DNA from: Orobanche coerulescens
Taxonomy: Eukaryota > Streptophyta > Magnoliopsida > Lamiales > Orobanchaceae
Assembly: GCA_033398695.1 (NCBI GenBank)
Contig: JAWKAU010000041.1
Location: 682,001-746,000 of the forward strand
Length of the DNA: 64,000 nt
Direction: 5' to 3'
The notes under the pieces are model-generated. The model saw nothing but the letters and a program-made list of their open reading frames with translations, did not search any database and was not told the origin of the DNA. This document shows, piece by piece, positions 11,441 through 23,485 of the stretch (its first letter is position 1; every line of letters starts with the position of its first letter). Position numbers and translations under genes: made by a program.

Positions 11441-13559
11441 CAATGTAATCTCTTTAAATTAATACTCGATAGATTAATAAACTCTATAAAATTAATATTT
11501 TTTCCGCTCTCGACTTGGGCCCCAAGCGTAAATTCATAATTTCGATAATTTGATAAAATAATAATTTTTTTGAGAGCTCTTGATAAATCAAGGGCCCCAT
11601 CAACATCATAAATTAATAATCTCAGAAAATTACTCTAGTGTTGATTGTTCTCTATTGAAATTTAAATCAAAATGAATCTCATCTCTCACTTTTTTCACGA
11701 CACTTAAAAGCTATGGTGTGGTATACTCTGACTGCATGAAAAAATTATGAAGGATTTTTGACGCTTCTATTGCTACTTTTCGCGTAACCGGCGCTAATGG
11801 CAATGTATCATCTTGAGCTTCATTTGGATTTTCAATTATAGTATCAACAATTTCTTCTAAGCTTTGAATTTGTGAACATCCTTCATTTTCACCCGGATAA
11901 TACAATAGATGATTGAAATCCATTTGATTCTGATGATGATAATTTTTAATCGATGCAGCGAGTTCATGAGTACCTGCTTCAATATCCGCATGTAAATTTG
12001 TTGAATCTTTTTCATTCACTGAATGAATTTTACAATGTCTGAAACAATTGGATATTGTCTCTTGCTGCACATTTATAGTCGAGGCTGAAACTGCAAGATT
12101 AATGGCATCTAGAACATTAAGCTTTTCTGGATCGGATTGTCCCAACTCATGGCCTTCTAGTATCATACGGTAGAGCCTCGTACGATAGTGCATCTTGAAA
12201 GCTCTTATTATCCCAGCATCACAAGATTGAATCTTTGATGTCATGTTAGGTGGTAGAAAGAACAACTCACCATTTTCTAGTCCTTCAACAATTTTGGGAT
12301 GGGTAGGACAATTATCTACTACATACAAAATTTTTCTACCTTGCATTTTTCGATCAAGATAACGAACATACTCATCAAAAAGCACACTAGTCATTCATGC
12401 TCTCTTGTTAGCACGATATTCACAATTTAAGCAACTCATATTCACATTCTTGAAGCAACATGGTTTAACATACTTACCAATGATCCATAAAGGAATTTTT
12501 TCTGATCCATCTTCATTGCAACAGATAACAACGGTAAGCCTTTCTTTATCCTGTTTTTTTCCTTCCAATTGCTTTGTTGCAAGAGAATGATCGGCTTGTA
12601 ACTTATAAAACAAACCAATTTCATCCATATTAAACAAATTTTTCATAGGGAACTGGTTTATTTTCTCCCTTATAAACTCAAATTATTTCTCCATTTCTTG
12701 TGTGTCAACAGAGCCACTTTCTCTGAAACGACGAAATGACTTGATACCATGTCTCATCTTAAACTTCTCAAGCCAATCTTGAGAAAATTTGTTCGACACA
12801 GCAGGTTGTTGAGGATACAACATCTTTATTGACTCTCTCGTCTTCTCCAAAATGAGCTCTCTCGATATATTGACATGATCTTTGTATTGCATGAACCACT
12901 CATAAACAACCTTTTTCATATCTGGAAACTTTGCTGGTTTATGCCTCTTCGTTTCTTCTCCTTTTTCTAAGTTAGCATCAAGATACTCAGATGACCTCTT
13001 AAGAGTGTTTGAAATAGTATCTTGACTAACTTTCAAATGAAAATTCTGATCGAGCCACTGTTTCAAGTCTTTTTGGGTAAGGGTGGGATAATCTCTCTTG
13101 TACTCACATAGTGACGTGCGTATTTCGGTCATGGTTTTTTTTCAACACCTTTTAAGTGAGAAGTCATTGTATTTGTTGGTATGTTTTTTACAAATCTTTT
13201 GTTATATATATAGTAATTATTTCATAAGTATTTAATACTATTGAACATACTATACGTATGAATCTAGTTTTAAAACATTGAACATACGTACAAATTTAGT
13301 TTTAAAATATTAAATAATTAGATTCAAGTTCCTAACATTGAATACTAATTAGATTCAAGTTCCCAACATTGCATATTCATTAATATTTCTATGTAATTAA
13401 ATCTAAATTCATAGAATTTTGATGTAATTAATTTTAAATTGGTTGAATATAAAATACCTCTTTAAATTAATAAATTATTAATTTATTGATTAATTAATAC
13501 CTTTCTAAAAATAATATTTTTTTCGATCCTAACTGTATTAATTTATAGAGATTCTACTG
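11441..13559 (-). mobile_element. Complete pogo-type (Emigrant/Lemi1-like) Tc1/mariner element
   Basis: 2119 bp flanked by TA target duplications (11439-11440 and 13560-13561). The inverted ends read CAATGTAATCTCTTTAAATTAATA on the left and, on the minus strand from the right, CAGTAGAATCTCTATAAATTAATA. This matches the CAGTA...CTCTATAAATTAATA pattern I know from Arabidopsis Emigrant/Lemi1. It encloses one transposase gene. The left end lies 19 bp from the CACTA element. Confidence 0.88.
11711..13132 (-). pseudogene. pogo-like transposase (CENP-B HTH + DDE), two nonsense codons
   Basis: One continuous minus-strand frame of 474 codons interrupted by two in-frame stops: TAA near 12682 (after QEMEK) and TGA near 12396 (after NKRA, where a Trp codon TGG would fit). 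There is no frameshift. Residues 1-150 hold a CENP-B-like helix-turn-helix (CEYKRDYPTLTQKDLKQWL) and a second Tc5/CENP-B DNA-binding helix set (FSQDWLEKFKMRHGI). The DDE catalytic core shows all three acidic sites: NMDEIGLFY, VVDNCPTH and CDAGIIRAF. In the family the protein binds the element's inverted repeats and catalyses cut-and-paste transposition at TA. The C-terminal 100 residues are acidic and not recognised. Readthrough or use as separate polypeptides is possible but unsupported. Confidence 0.88.
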
Positions 13560-13813
13560 TAAAGTTATGCAGAGGAAGAATATGTACAAACATACATTAT
13601 TTTTAATGTGAAAGATGAACATTTTATGATGTGCTCGTAAGGCGCAGAGTATACCTCTTTTAACCGTCTTATGTTTTTGTTTCCCATAATAATATGCTTT
13701 AGTTTCCAAAAACGAGAGAATTAAATAAATAAGTAAATAAATGAATGAATAAATAAATAGCAATAAGAAAAAAGGAAGAGAATAAACAAGGTGCACATAT
13801 AACGTCCATCTTA

Positions 13814-15718
13814 TCTATACTATTTAAAGATTGAGTGGCTTGATTTAATATGAAAGAGTGAATGTACACAAAAGAAAATAAGGTACAATTTTTTCTAAGC
13901 TCGAAAAAATACAGAGATTATAAAAACTTTCTGATTTCCACATGTACTTAATGTAATTAAAACAAGCGAATTCAATTAGTCTTTTAGTTTGCTCAATCTT
14001 TTCAACATCCTGCAGTTACGAATCCGAACCATCTTCGAAGCATTTACACCCAAAAGAATTTGAAATATTTACACCATTAAATCTTTAAATGTGACTTTTC
14101 ACTTGATTTTTGGAAGATTATAAATAACCAAACAAATCCACATCTATCCTAATTCGTTCCACCACCTCACATAAACAACAAACAACTTTTTTTTTTTGTC
14201 AAAAACTATGAAGTTGTTTTGTTTTGAATTTTGAGAGTCAAAATGTTGTAGTTCATGAAAGTCAAATTGTTTATGAGTTATTATTTTTATCATGACTTGA
14301 TTTAAAATTGAAAGTAGTATAAAACTGTTTCCTTTTGTGCAGATGACACAGGCTGTGTATATGACGATACTGGAGTTGATATGAAAGAAAGCAGGAAAAG
14401 GAGCAACGGAAATACCACATAAAATTCAAAGACATTTACAAGATCCATAACACGAAAAAATTACCATCATTGATCCGAAACTTAAAAGACAACAAGATCT
14501 CATAAGTTTCTTTCGTGTTTCACAAGATATTACAAGACCATAAAATACAAGACTATCCTAAACCCATCTCACCACTCGAACACAATCAATAACAACATCA
14601 ACTACATCAAAAAATCACATCTCCAAACACAACCATGACTCGAAGCGAACAAATAATAATAAAAGATCTCAGTTTCTTCTTCTCTTTCGTGTATAACAAC
14701 ATCTTAGACCTTTTAAGATCGAAACACGAAGAGAAGTACATCATCATCGATCCACCTTTTGAAGCTTAGCCTCTTTTTATATCCGAAAAAGAAAGATAAG
14801 ATTTATAACAACTATGATATAAATATCTCTTTGATTCGAAGAAAAAATAACAAAATCGAAAATGAAAAACACAAGTAGATCTTACCCGAGACCCTCCAAA
14901 GGATCTTTAAGCATTAAAACTCTCTCTTGATTCGTATTATGCAGAAACTGAAGACAATGTACAGGTATAAATGTGTTTGTATTTGTTTTTCATATGATCG
15001 GTTATACCTAGTATGTAATGTGTTTGGATCAGGTTTAATTAATTTGTCCGGGCCGGGTATCCCTTTTGAATTGGGCTGCAAAAGTATATAAAAGTAATCC
15101 AATTGTAAATTAATTGTTAATATTAATGGGTTGCAATAGTTTGTAATTTGTGGAATATTTGTCATATATTACCAATAAATGAAGGGATACGGATAAGAAT
15201 AATTGCGTATTATCCGAACATATTATGTTAAAACGTATATATTCAAAATCTGTCATTCTAGGAATCGATTGAACTTTTACCAAAAGTGATTTAAAGTTGT
15301 TGCTTCATGTCTTTTATGCTTAGTATAGTTTATTAAACAAGTTTTAACCTTTAAACAAAAGTAAGTTTGTAGTTATTTGCTTTTTCGTATTCAATTCATT
15401 ATTAACATGGATCCGAAAATTTGGGCTGACAAGAGTGGGTTAGTGTTGAGTTATTGCTATTTATTATAATATGTTAAGGTTAAAAAAACATATTAAATCA
15501 AGCGACGAACAAATAAATTCAAACTGTGTGCAACGCAGTAAACCCAAAAAATGGTAAATCTACCTAAAAATTAACAAAATCCTACCGAGGCAGCCCAAGT
15601 TATACATTGTTGTATATTTTAGTCTCACCATCACGGTAACAACTCAGCAATTTACTCGAACATTATGCAATCAACAATTAGATACAATTTGTACAACGCA
15701 CGGGTTCGTAAAGCCTCG
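13814..15718 (+). mobile_element. Helitron-like element H1
   Basis: The 5' end reads A|TCTATACTATTTAAAGATTGAG. The 3' end reads GCACGGGTTCGTAAAGCCTCG|T, with a weak hairpin (GTACAACGCAC) about 10 bases before the terminus. This pattern (TC start, 3' hairpin, short tail, insertion between A and T, no target duplication) is Helitron-like, although the tail is CTCG rather than the usual CTRR. No Rep/helicase gene is present. It contains a possible captured exon at about 14343-14420. Boundaries rest on comparison with H2-H4. Confidence 0.55.
14343..14425 (+). pseudogene. Possible captured exon of unknown gene
   Basis: A good intron end (TTTCCTTTTGTGCAG, 14328-14342) precedes an open frame reading DDTGCVYDDTGVDMKESRKR, then stops. 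The short repeated DDTG motif is visible. I do not recognise the gene. Its place inside a Helitron-like element makes captured exon debris the simplest reading. Confidence 0.25.
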
Positions 15719-17403
15719 TATATATAAAGATTAAGTCCTCCTAATTAATGTGGAGTATTAAAGTTTAAATGTCATTATACTAAATACATAATTTTAATAT
15801 ATAAAATGTGGAGTCATAATACTCTATACTACTTCCAATCAATGTTTGAAGAATTTCGAAAGACACATCTCTTTATCATAAGATTTTAATGTCTATCTTT
15901 TGGTGTGCAATAATTGAATTTCAAAAATAAATGAACGATTAAACTAATTATCCATCTTTTCATTTGCTTACAAGCTAACGTTTCTCATGACTATATATAG
16001 TCCATTTTCTTGTCTTCACCAATTATATAATGCAAATTAATACACAAATGATATATAACCCAGTTAATTAACTGTTGTCTCATATTACTTACACAGTTGC
16101 TTAGGTTTTCGTTAAGAAGCTAAATATTTGCTTAATTAGCTTATGTTGTTAATTGAAATTGCAAAAGTTGAAGTTCAGTTCACTTTAACTGTTCTCAGGT
16201 TTTGATTTATAGCTGTTAGTATTATTTGTTTTTGACGTGTTTTTTCTTTATGAATTCAAGCTGTTACATGCAGGGTTTGGATTATTTTCGAAACATGATT
16301 CAACCATCTTTGTATAAGCAGTTGTCTATGAGGGAGAAGTATTATTGTTTTCTTCATATATTTGCTGTTTCGGAAGGATTTTCACTGCCTAAAGATGTAC
16401 GCTTACTTATTTTTCTATATAATTGCCATGCTGCATTGGGTACCTTGTGGCACTTGGTTCAAGTGTAATATGAATTATCTGAATATCCTGCATTAATTGT
16501 ATTTTTTTACCAAACTCAATGTTTGATCTTTCTTCAGGATGAAACATATGCTTGATGTTGTTGGTAACTCTGATCTTGATGCACAGTTTGATTCCTTAAG
16601 AAGAAAATTAGATTTGGTAATAAATTGTAATAGTATGCAGTTAGCTGTTGTGGGTTTATATTGTTCCTTTCGATTGTTGATAAACAAGGTTTTTCGGTCA
16701 CGTGCACAGGTTGAGCAAGAGTCTGCTGGATTAAAGAAAGAGATCCAAATGTTCGAAAGACATCTGTTCTTAATAGCTATCAAGCAGAATGAATTAATTA
16801 GCCTCTGGAATCTCAGTTTCACCAAATCTTGAATAAAGCTTGCCTTCCTAAATTATTCATATGGTGAGATCAAGAAACTGAGCAAGACGAACCCTATTTC
16901 ACTGTATACATTGAAGGCAGCAGAATGGATGTGTCGGGTGGATTAGGTAGTTGGTTTAAACGGGTAATTTTGGTTTAAACAGCTCTTGAATGGATGTGTC
17001 GGGTGGATTAGCTCTTAAAGAATGCTGATGGATAATATTAAATCTCTCAATTCGATCTCTAAATGTACAGTTTATCATTATTTCTTTGGTTAGGTTTTAA
17101 AAAAAATTGAGTGTATACCTTTTATACTACAGCTCCATTAGTTTGGGTCAAAATTTAGAACGGAAGTCGGAAGTCATTAATATAAAGAGCACTATTGAAT
17201 TAGTTTGGTTAAATTTACATCATGAATATTGTCCTGCAGGAAGAGAGGGCGTAAAAAGAGCCAAACAATTTTGACTTAATACATTTGTATATACTTCGAT
17301 CCGTTCACATACATCTGATATAAAAATAAGTTTTTGACACAAATCAGAGTTTGATTTTGTAATAGCAAACAAAATTTGTGCATCGCACGGTCAAAATGCC
17401 TCG
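15719..17403 (+). mobile_element. Helitron-like element H2 carrying a MIS12 fragment
   Basis: It starts head-to-tail on H1: the H1 tail CCTCG runs straight into TATATATAAAGATTAAGTCC, which resembles the H3/H4 starts (AAAGATTAGGTCC). The 3' end reads TGTGCATCGCACGGTCAAAATGCCTCG|T, with hairpin GTGC-ATC-GCAC. There are no replication genes. Inside is a three-exon fragment of a MIS12-like gene with its introns still present. Confidence 0.55.
16274..16800 (+). pseudogene. MIS12-like kinetochore gene fragment, introns retained
   Basis: Three exon pieces are visible: 16274-16398 (GLDYFRNMIQ...SEGFSLPKD), 16538-16616 (DLDAQFDSLRRKLDL) and 16710 to about 16800 (VEQESAGLKKEIQMFER). They are separated by 139-bp and 93-bp introns with GT/AG borders. 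Order and wording match the central part of plant MIS12 homologues, which join kinetochore and centromere: the SVPEGFSLPK-like segment, the AQFDSLRRKL helix, then the coiled-coil E-x-L-x-x-E segment. The N-terminal exons and the C-terminal coiled coil are missing. Exon 1 and exon 2 are out of frame by one base, so this cannot make the protein. Retained introns show DNA-level capture, not retroposition. Identification is from memory of the family. Confidence 0.6.
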
Positions 17404-19451
17404 TTATTATTAAAAAAAAAATTGAAAGGCGTGTTTAGCGGTGGGCTTTTTTCGAGTCCGCGACATTAGATGTTTTTTTATCCACAGTTTGCACGTTTTA
17501 TAATGTTGTTTGGTCAAAGAATCAAGATTAATATTTTCACGTAATATTAAAAGAAAAAAGAAACCACCTTTACTTTGAGGGCAAATGTACTGAATGATTG
17601 GTCGATCATTGGCACCGCCATTTCAGTATAAAAAAAGGAAGAAAAAAACTAAGTGGCAGTCCATTGGAGTCAATTTCGGCAGCTATAATTAATTGGTATC
17701 CTTATCAAGAAAGACATGCATGGATCTCCCCCAAAAGATGGGATGGAATGATCGTCATTGTAGCAAAAGTCGAAATCCCTCGCCCCCAGAGCTCTCACTG
17801 TCCGGTCCGACAGGGATTGATGGAGGATGGAATGATCGTCCTAACATGATACATAGGCGTCCATTATTGTGTTTTCTATGCGTGTTCTGCTGGGACGATA
17901 ATTCGATTCCGACACCGAGAATATATACATCATTTTAGTCGAGTTGCATCACTGCAAGGAAAACAGTAAAATCGAACGGAAATTTCCGTTGCTAAAAGGC
18001 AATGGAAAGATTCAGTCGTTATATACTATGTTGCTAAATTATAGCTATACATTCAGAAGTCGTCGATAAATGTTGCAACATAGTAGTATAAAGATCCGCC
18101 TCAACTTTGTGTCGTCTAAAATCAGATTTGGTTTTGCATCATATGATCAATTTCTTTATGGTAATGGTATCTCCATGTGCGTGTGAATCTCCAAAAATAA
18201 AAAGAGAGATAAGCCGATTTACAAGTTACAAGAAGTTCTGATAAAAAGAACTCAATAAAACTCGAAATTTGGGCTCATGAGCTTTGATCTTAATGATATT
18301 CGACTCGTAAATCCGCGAGCCACCTCGATAAAACTTGTGTGCCAATATGTAGCTAAGTATATTAGAAACTTTTAATTTGACCAGGACATTTATATATTTC
18401 TTTTTTAGCTCATACTATTTAAAAGGTAAATTTCAACAAATGTACTTACTTAAAATTCTTTTTTGCGTTAATATTATATATTAACTGATTATTACATTAA
18501 TCCAATAGGAGACAGATACTCATATTTTATGAAATTAACATTATCAAATTATCCCTAAATAAATGAAATGAGTTATTATATGTAAAAGAGTAGAATTATA
18601 TGTAAATAATCTTCATTGTGAACACACTAATAAATTAACAAAAGGTGCTTTTCACACTTTAGTGTGAACACAGAGCATGTAAAACAAGTGCCCAATGAAG
18701 AATATTGTTTGGTAAAGAAAATCATAAAATCATATTTGATGATTAAATTTTTTTTTATGTAAATTACTTGAAAATTTTGGTCGTACACTCACATTGAAGC
18801 AAATGATGATTATGGAATGTTTTTATATTTACGTGAATGAGTATATTTCGTGTCCGCGATAACTAGAGGTGATAGCTATTTATAGAGAGAAGTTAGAGGA
18901 ACGAATGAATGTCGTCGTTGATTTTTATTTACAAAGCACAAATACGATGTAGATACAGGACAAGACACGACAGTATGGATACATTTTTCTACACGTAAAA
19001 TAGGATGCGAAACGGGAATACGATATGTATAAAATTTTATAAAGTAAAATTTTCGTGCTTCAATAGGTTTTATATTTTACATGCTGGTATATATTTTTAT
19101 TATTATTTGTTTATTTATTTCGTTGAGAGAGAGAGAGGGGGGAGGGGGAGGAAGTGTGGAAGAGAGGATTGGGAGTATTGTTAAAATAGAGGAACAAGCG
19201 GCTTAAACTGCCATCACCCATCAAGGAAAAACAATGGCTTGTTTTGCCTTTCTAAGCATTTAGTTTTATGGGGAAGGGGAAGGAAAACATGCTACATTTA
19301 GATTATTTATACCCGAAACAAAGGGAATATACTTAATGTTAGTTATGATTCTGGGTTAAATTTCGATACTTTCGATTCAATTTAATTCAAGGCAACAAGA
19401 TTTAATTTATCAAAAATTAATGCAGTTTCATTTAGTTCGATTTTAGTATCA
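17404..19451. other. Intergenic DNA, no gene seen
   Basis: AT-rich. A GATGG-AATGATCGTC phrase is repeated at about 17740-17758 and 17825-17840. A purine-only GA/G tract runs from 19122 to 19153. No domain or element end was recognised. Confidence 0.4.
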
Positions 19452-20801
19452 TCATATATAATGAAAGATTAGGTCCTAAAAATGATTGAGGAGTATTAAT
19501 GACAATAATTTTAAAAGATTTATTAGGGTTTTGCAATTTAGCCCTCATATTTTCCCGCAACTTTCAATTTAACCCCAAAAATTCTGTATACTTCAATTTA
19601 AACCCGTTTTGATTTATGATTCTTCGATTTTAACCCAGTCAGCTTCTCAACTCTTACAATTTGACCTCACTCAACTTTAAAACCTCCAATTCAGTACCAT
19701 TTTGACCAAGACATTAAAATGTTGACATTTCAATTAATATTAATAATTAGTCCGATTTTATGCATGTATATTTTAATTTCCGTCATTATATCGTAATATT
19801 TTATAATGATTAAAATATTATTACATGTAGACTTTATCGAGGATTTACGGGCTTAGGACTGTGAGTCGAGCATCTCCATATTCAAGTCAGACAGCATCAT
19901 TTATTCGTGGGAATTTTCACTATCACTTTAATTGCTTTAATTGGATTGTATATGTGATATTCAATTCAATATGTGATATTCAATTCATGTTTAAAAATTG
20001 ACGATACATGTTGTGAATCAGGCTCACATGTATACGTGTAAAGAGACTATCTTAAGATATATGTTGTTGCGGGGACACCTGCGCAACCTCAATATTCACA
20101 TGCGTGCTCGATTCATGTTATATGTGGTATTTTGTGTATGTTTCATGTTGTTGTGGGGACACTTGCGCAACCGCAATATTCGTGTTATGCGTGCTAGATT
20201 CATGTTATACGTAATATTGTGTGTATGTATTCATGTTGAGGAAAAGATATGATAGATTATTCATTTTATACTTTCCATGAGATTATATATTACTGTGATA
20301 AGTGAGATTTCCACGAGCTGAAGGAAGCCCACCCCACCTTCATTGATTTCGAAGGTTAAATCGAGCCGGATGAACGAAGGAGCAAGCCGAGAGGGCATAT
20401 GAATGAAAATTATTAAATGATGTTTTTCTTATGTCAAATGTTTCGAAATTATTTTGGGGAAACTTTTGTTAGAAATTAACAATTTATAATTTATTCTTCC
20501 GACGCAAATTTTATTTCGTATCTATGACGTGTTATTGCCTTAATTAAAGGTATTTAATTTATGTCAGTGTAGCGACTCGACTTTGTAGGCGTTATTCTTC
20601 GTCAAATTTACCTTTTATTTATTTTCCCCAATAATTATCCCTAGAAAGTCTGGGCGTTACATAGTGATATAACTTATATTACACACATTAACGCAACCTT
20701 GATACAAAGTATATAAACATCTGCATAAACATTACGTACAAAACACGTAGATATTCAACCAAAAGCACAGCCGGTGCATCGCACGGGTTCGTAACGCCTC
20801 G
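19452..20801 (+). mobile_element. Helitron-like element H3
   Basis: It starts A|TCATATATAATGAAAGATTAGG and ends with hairpin CCGGTGC-ATC-GCACGGG, spacer TTCGTAACGC and tail CTCG|T. It is near-identical to H4 over its whole length. An internal segment of about 86 bp around 20068-20190 (GTTGTTGCGGGGACACCTGCGCAACC...) is present twice here but once in H4. No ORF of note. Confidence 0.65.
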
Positions 20802-22065
20802 TATATAATGAAAGATTAGGTCCTAAAAATGATTGGGGAGTATTAATGATAATAATTTTAAAACATTTATTAGGGTTTTGCAATTTAGCCCTCATATTTT
20901 CCTCCAACTTTCAATTTAACCCCAGAAATTCTGTATACTTCAATTTAAACCCGTTTTGATTTATGATTCTTCGATTTTAACTCAGTCAGCTTCTCAACTC
21001 TTACAATTTGACCTCACTCAACTTTAAAACCTCCAATTCAGTACCATTTTGACCAAGACATTAAAATGTTGACCTTTCAATTAATATTAATAATTAGTCC
21101 GATTTTATGCATGTATATTTTAATTTCCGTCATTATATCGTAATATTTTATAATGATTAAAATATTATTACATGTAGACTTTATCGAGGATTTACGGGCT
21201 TAGGACTGTGAGTCGAGCATCTCCATATTCAAGTCGACAAAGATCATTTTTTCGTGGGAATTTTCACTATCACTTTAATTGCTTTAATTGGATTGTATAT
21301 GTGATATTCAATTCAATATGTGATATTCAATTCATGTTTAAAAATTGACGATACATGTTGTGAATCAGGCTCACATGTATACGTGTAAAGAGGCTATCTT
21401 AAGATATATGTTGTTGCGGGGACACCTGTGCAACTTCAATATTCGTGTTATGCGTGCTAGATTCATGCTATACGTAATATTGTGTGTATGTATTCATGTT
21501 GAGGAAAAGATATGATAGATTATTCATTTTATACTTTCCATGAGATTATATATTACTGTGATAAGTGAGATTTCCACGAGCTGAAGGAAGCTCACCCCCA
21601 CCTTCATTGATCCCGCAGGTTAAATCGAGCCGGATGAACGAAGGAGCAAGCTGAGAGGGCATATGAATGAAAATTATTAAATGATGTTTTTCTTATGTCA
21701 AATGTTTCGAAATTCTTTTGGGGAAACTTTTGTTAGAAATTAACAATTTATAATTTATTCTTCCGACGCAAATTTTATTTCGTATCTATGACATGTTATT
21801 GCCTTAATTAAAGGTATTTAATTTATATCAGTGCAGCGAATCGACTTTGTAGGCGTTATTCTTCGTCAAATTTACCTTTTATTTATTTTTCCCAATAATT
21901 ATCCCTAGAAATTCTGGGCGTTACATAGTGATATAACTTATATTACACACATTAACGCAACCTTGATACAAAGTATATAAACATCTGCATAAACATTACG
22001 TACAAAACACGTAGATATTCAACCAAAAGCACAGCCGGTGCATCGCACGGGTTCGTAACGCCTCG
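20802..22065 (+). mobile_element. Helitron-like element H4, head-to-tail copy of H3
   Basis: The tail of H3 passes directly into TATATAATGAAAGATTAGGTCC, and the copy ends with the same hairpin and CTCG|T. It differs from H3 by scattered substitutions and lacks the internal ~86-bp duplication. Two full units in direct tandem with no spacer form a concatemer. Confidence 0.65.
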
Positions 22066-22534
22066 TTATTACATAAACGTTAGGTTGGAAAAATAGCTTA
22101 AATAAATACCATAATTAATTATGGTAATTAATGACATTAAATGGTATATTTGGAATCTACATTTTTTGTGTAGATTAATTTAATGTATTTACTTGTTCAA
22201 TTTCATTAAGGAATGAATGGGTAATTAATGCACAAAGTTAAGCCATTTAATAGTTGGGAATGTGGTGTGGATTTCCATCGGACATTGGAAAAACAAGGAA
22301 GTGTTAAGCTATTTATAAAGGACTTTCCACCATAAAGGAGCAATCAAGTGTGCTCCATTATGATGCATCCTAGTTGGCTTTAATTAGTTTTTAAGGCTAA
22401 AATCCGAATCCTACGAGGAAGGTGCAAAGCACCTCCCGAGTCCGAGTCCGAGCACGTGCACGTGCACGTCGCACTTGTCGCAACGGGCGCTTCGTAGGCG
22501 CACTTTGCACTTCGCGGTCAAATAGATGATTTGG
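22066..22534. other. Unassigned block, possibly a truncated copia-type LTR
   Basis: It contains a TATA-like GCTATTTATAAAGG near 22309 and, downstream, GTCCGAGTCCGAGCACGTGCACGTGCACGTCGC-type GC-rich repeats as seen at the ends of some plant copia LTRs. It is cut off where element A begins. This is a weak call; no second LTR is visible. Confidence 0.25.
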
Positions 22535-23469
22535 TGGTCCGGGTAGGGTCTGACGAGGCTTCTGGAGTTTGGTACATGATGTGTACGAACGATGTGTGTG
22601 GTTCGAGTAGGATCCATCGAGGCCTCTGGAGTTCGGTACATGATGTGTGCGAACAATGTGTGTGGTCCGGGTAGGGTTCGTCTAGGCCTCTGGAGTTCGG
22701 TACATGATGTGTACGAACAATGATCGTGTAATAGTGATTGATTGGATAGTGTTTTAAAGTTGGGTTACAGACTCATGATGATATCTTAACTAGTATGTTT
22801 TGGAACAGAAATTGGGCTGAGGCCCTAATGCTTTCGAAAAGATTTTGTTAATCGGGACTAAAGGTCCAAAAGAATTCATAGTTTAAAAATCCCCGAGACG
22901 ACGAGTTCTTTTCAAATACTTCTTTATTTGAGTTCGAAATTCTAAAACTTCTCGGGAACATTTTGATAGTTGATTTCCATATCAAAATCCGTGGTTGCTA
23001 TTTACTTGTTGCATTTCGTATAGTATTATACTTGCACTAGAAAAATAGTGGAATTTTGTAACCCTCGAGTAATCGGGGGGTGGAAGTCTGTTTTGTGTCT
23101 AGGTGCTTGCAGGTTCGGGGAGCAGTCATGGGATCGACATATGAAGTGACGGGCTATGATGCTAATCGAGAGTTGGGAGTTAAGTAGAGTTGTGTTGTAT
23201 CGTCAGAGTCGTATCCTGCCTTCCTCTATTTTGTATTTTTACCCATACATGGGTATTCATTGTAAAGAGTTACATTTTTCTGTTTACGTCAGTCGTACGA
23301 CCTCATCGGTCCATGTAGTCATTTATAATTGACCTTGATGGTCCGTATCATTGTATTGTTTGCCCCGGCCGGGCGAACACTTGGTCGTTTTGTGATGTTT
23401 AGTCTGGTAGATCCTCATGGGAAGGATCTACGGCATGTAGTATTCCCATACGGTTTTGGGGGTGTTGCA
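22535..23469 (+). repeat. Element A 5' LTR, truncated
   Basis: It matches the last part of the 3' LTR (from about 29000 to 29212, then 37400-38178), including the 60-bp minisatellite and the end GGTTTTGGGGGTGTTGCA. About 1.6 kb of the 5' side, including the promoter, is missing. Confidence 0.8.
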
Positions 23470-23473
23470 TTTA

Positions 23474-23485
23474 TGGTATCGGAGC
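23474..23485 (+). promoter_or_regulatory. Element A primer-binding site
   Basis: TGGTATCGGAGC four bases after the LTR end; one mismatch from the initiator-Met tRNA complement. The same word is found in elements B and E. Confidence 0.8.

Noticed and set aside
13554..13796. Minus-strand frame rich in hydrophobic FLLLFIYSFIYLLIYLI as a small membrane protein
   Set aside because: It comes from an AAATAAATAAGTAAATAA-type simple repeat and has no supporting signal.
17598..17938. Two overlapping plus-strand frames with WNDRHCSK / WNDRPN repeats
   Set aside because: Explained by a short local duplication of GATGGAATGATCGTC; no domain or gene structure.
22411..22656. GC-rich ACGTGCACGTGCACGT stretch as a G-box regulatory island
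   Set aside because: It sits in an unassigned repeat-like block with no gene beside it; more likely part of a truncated LTR.
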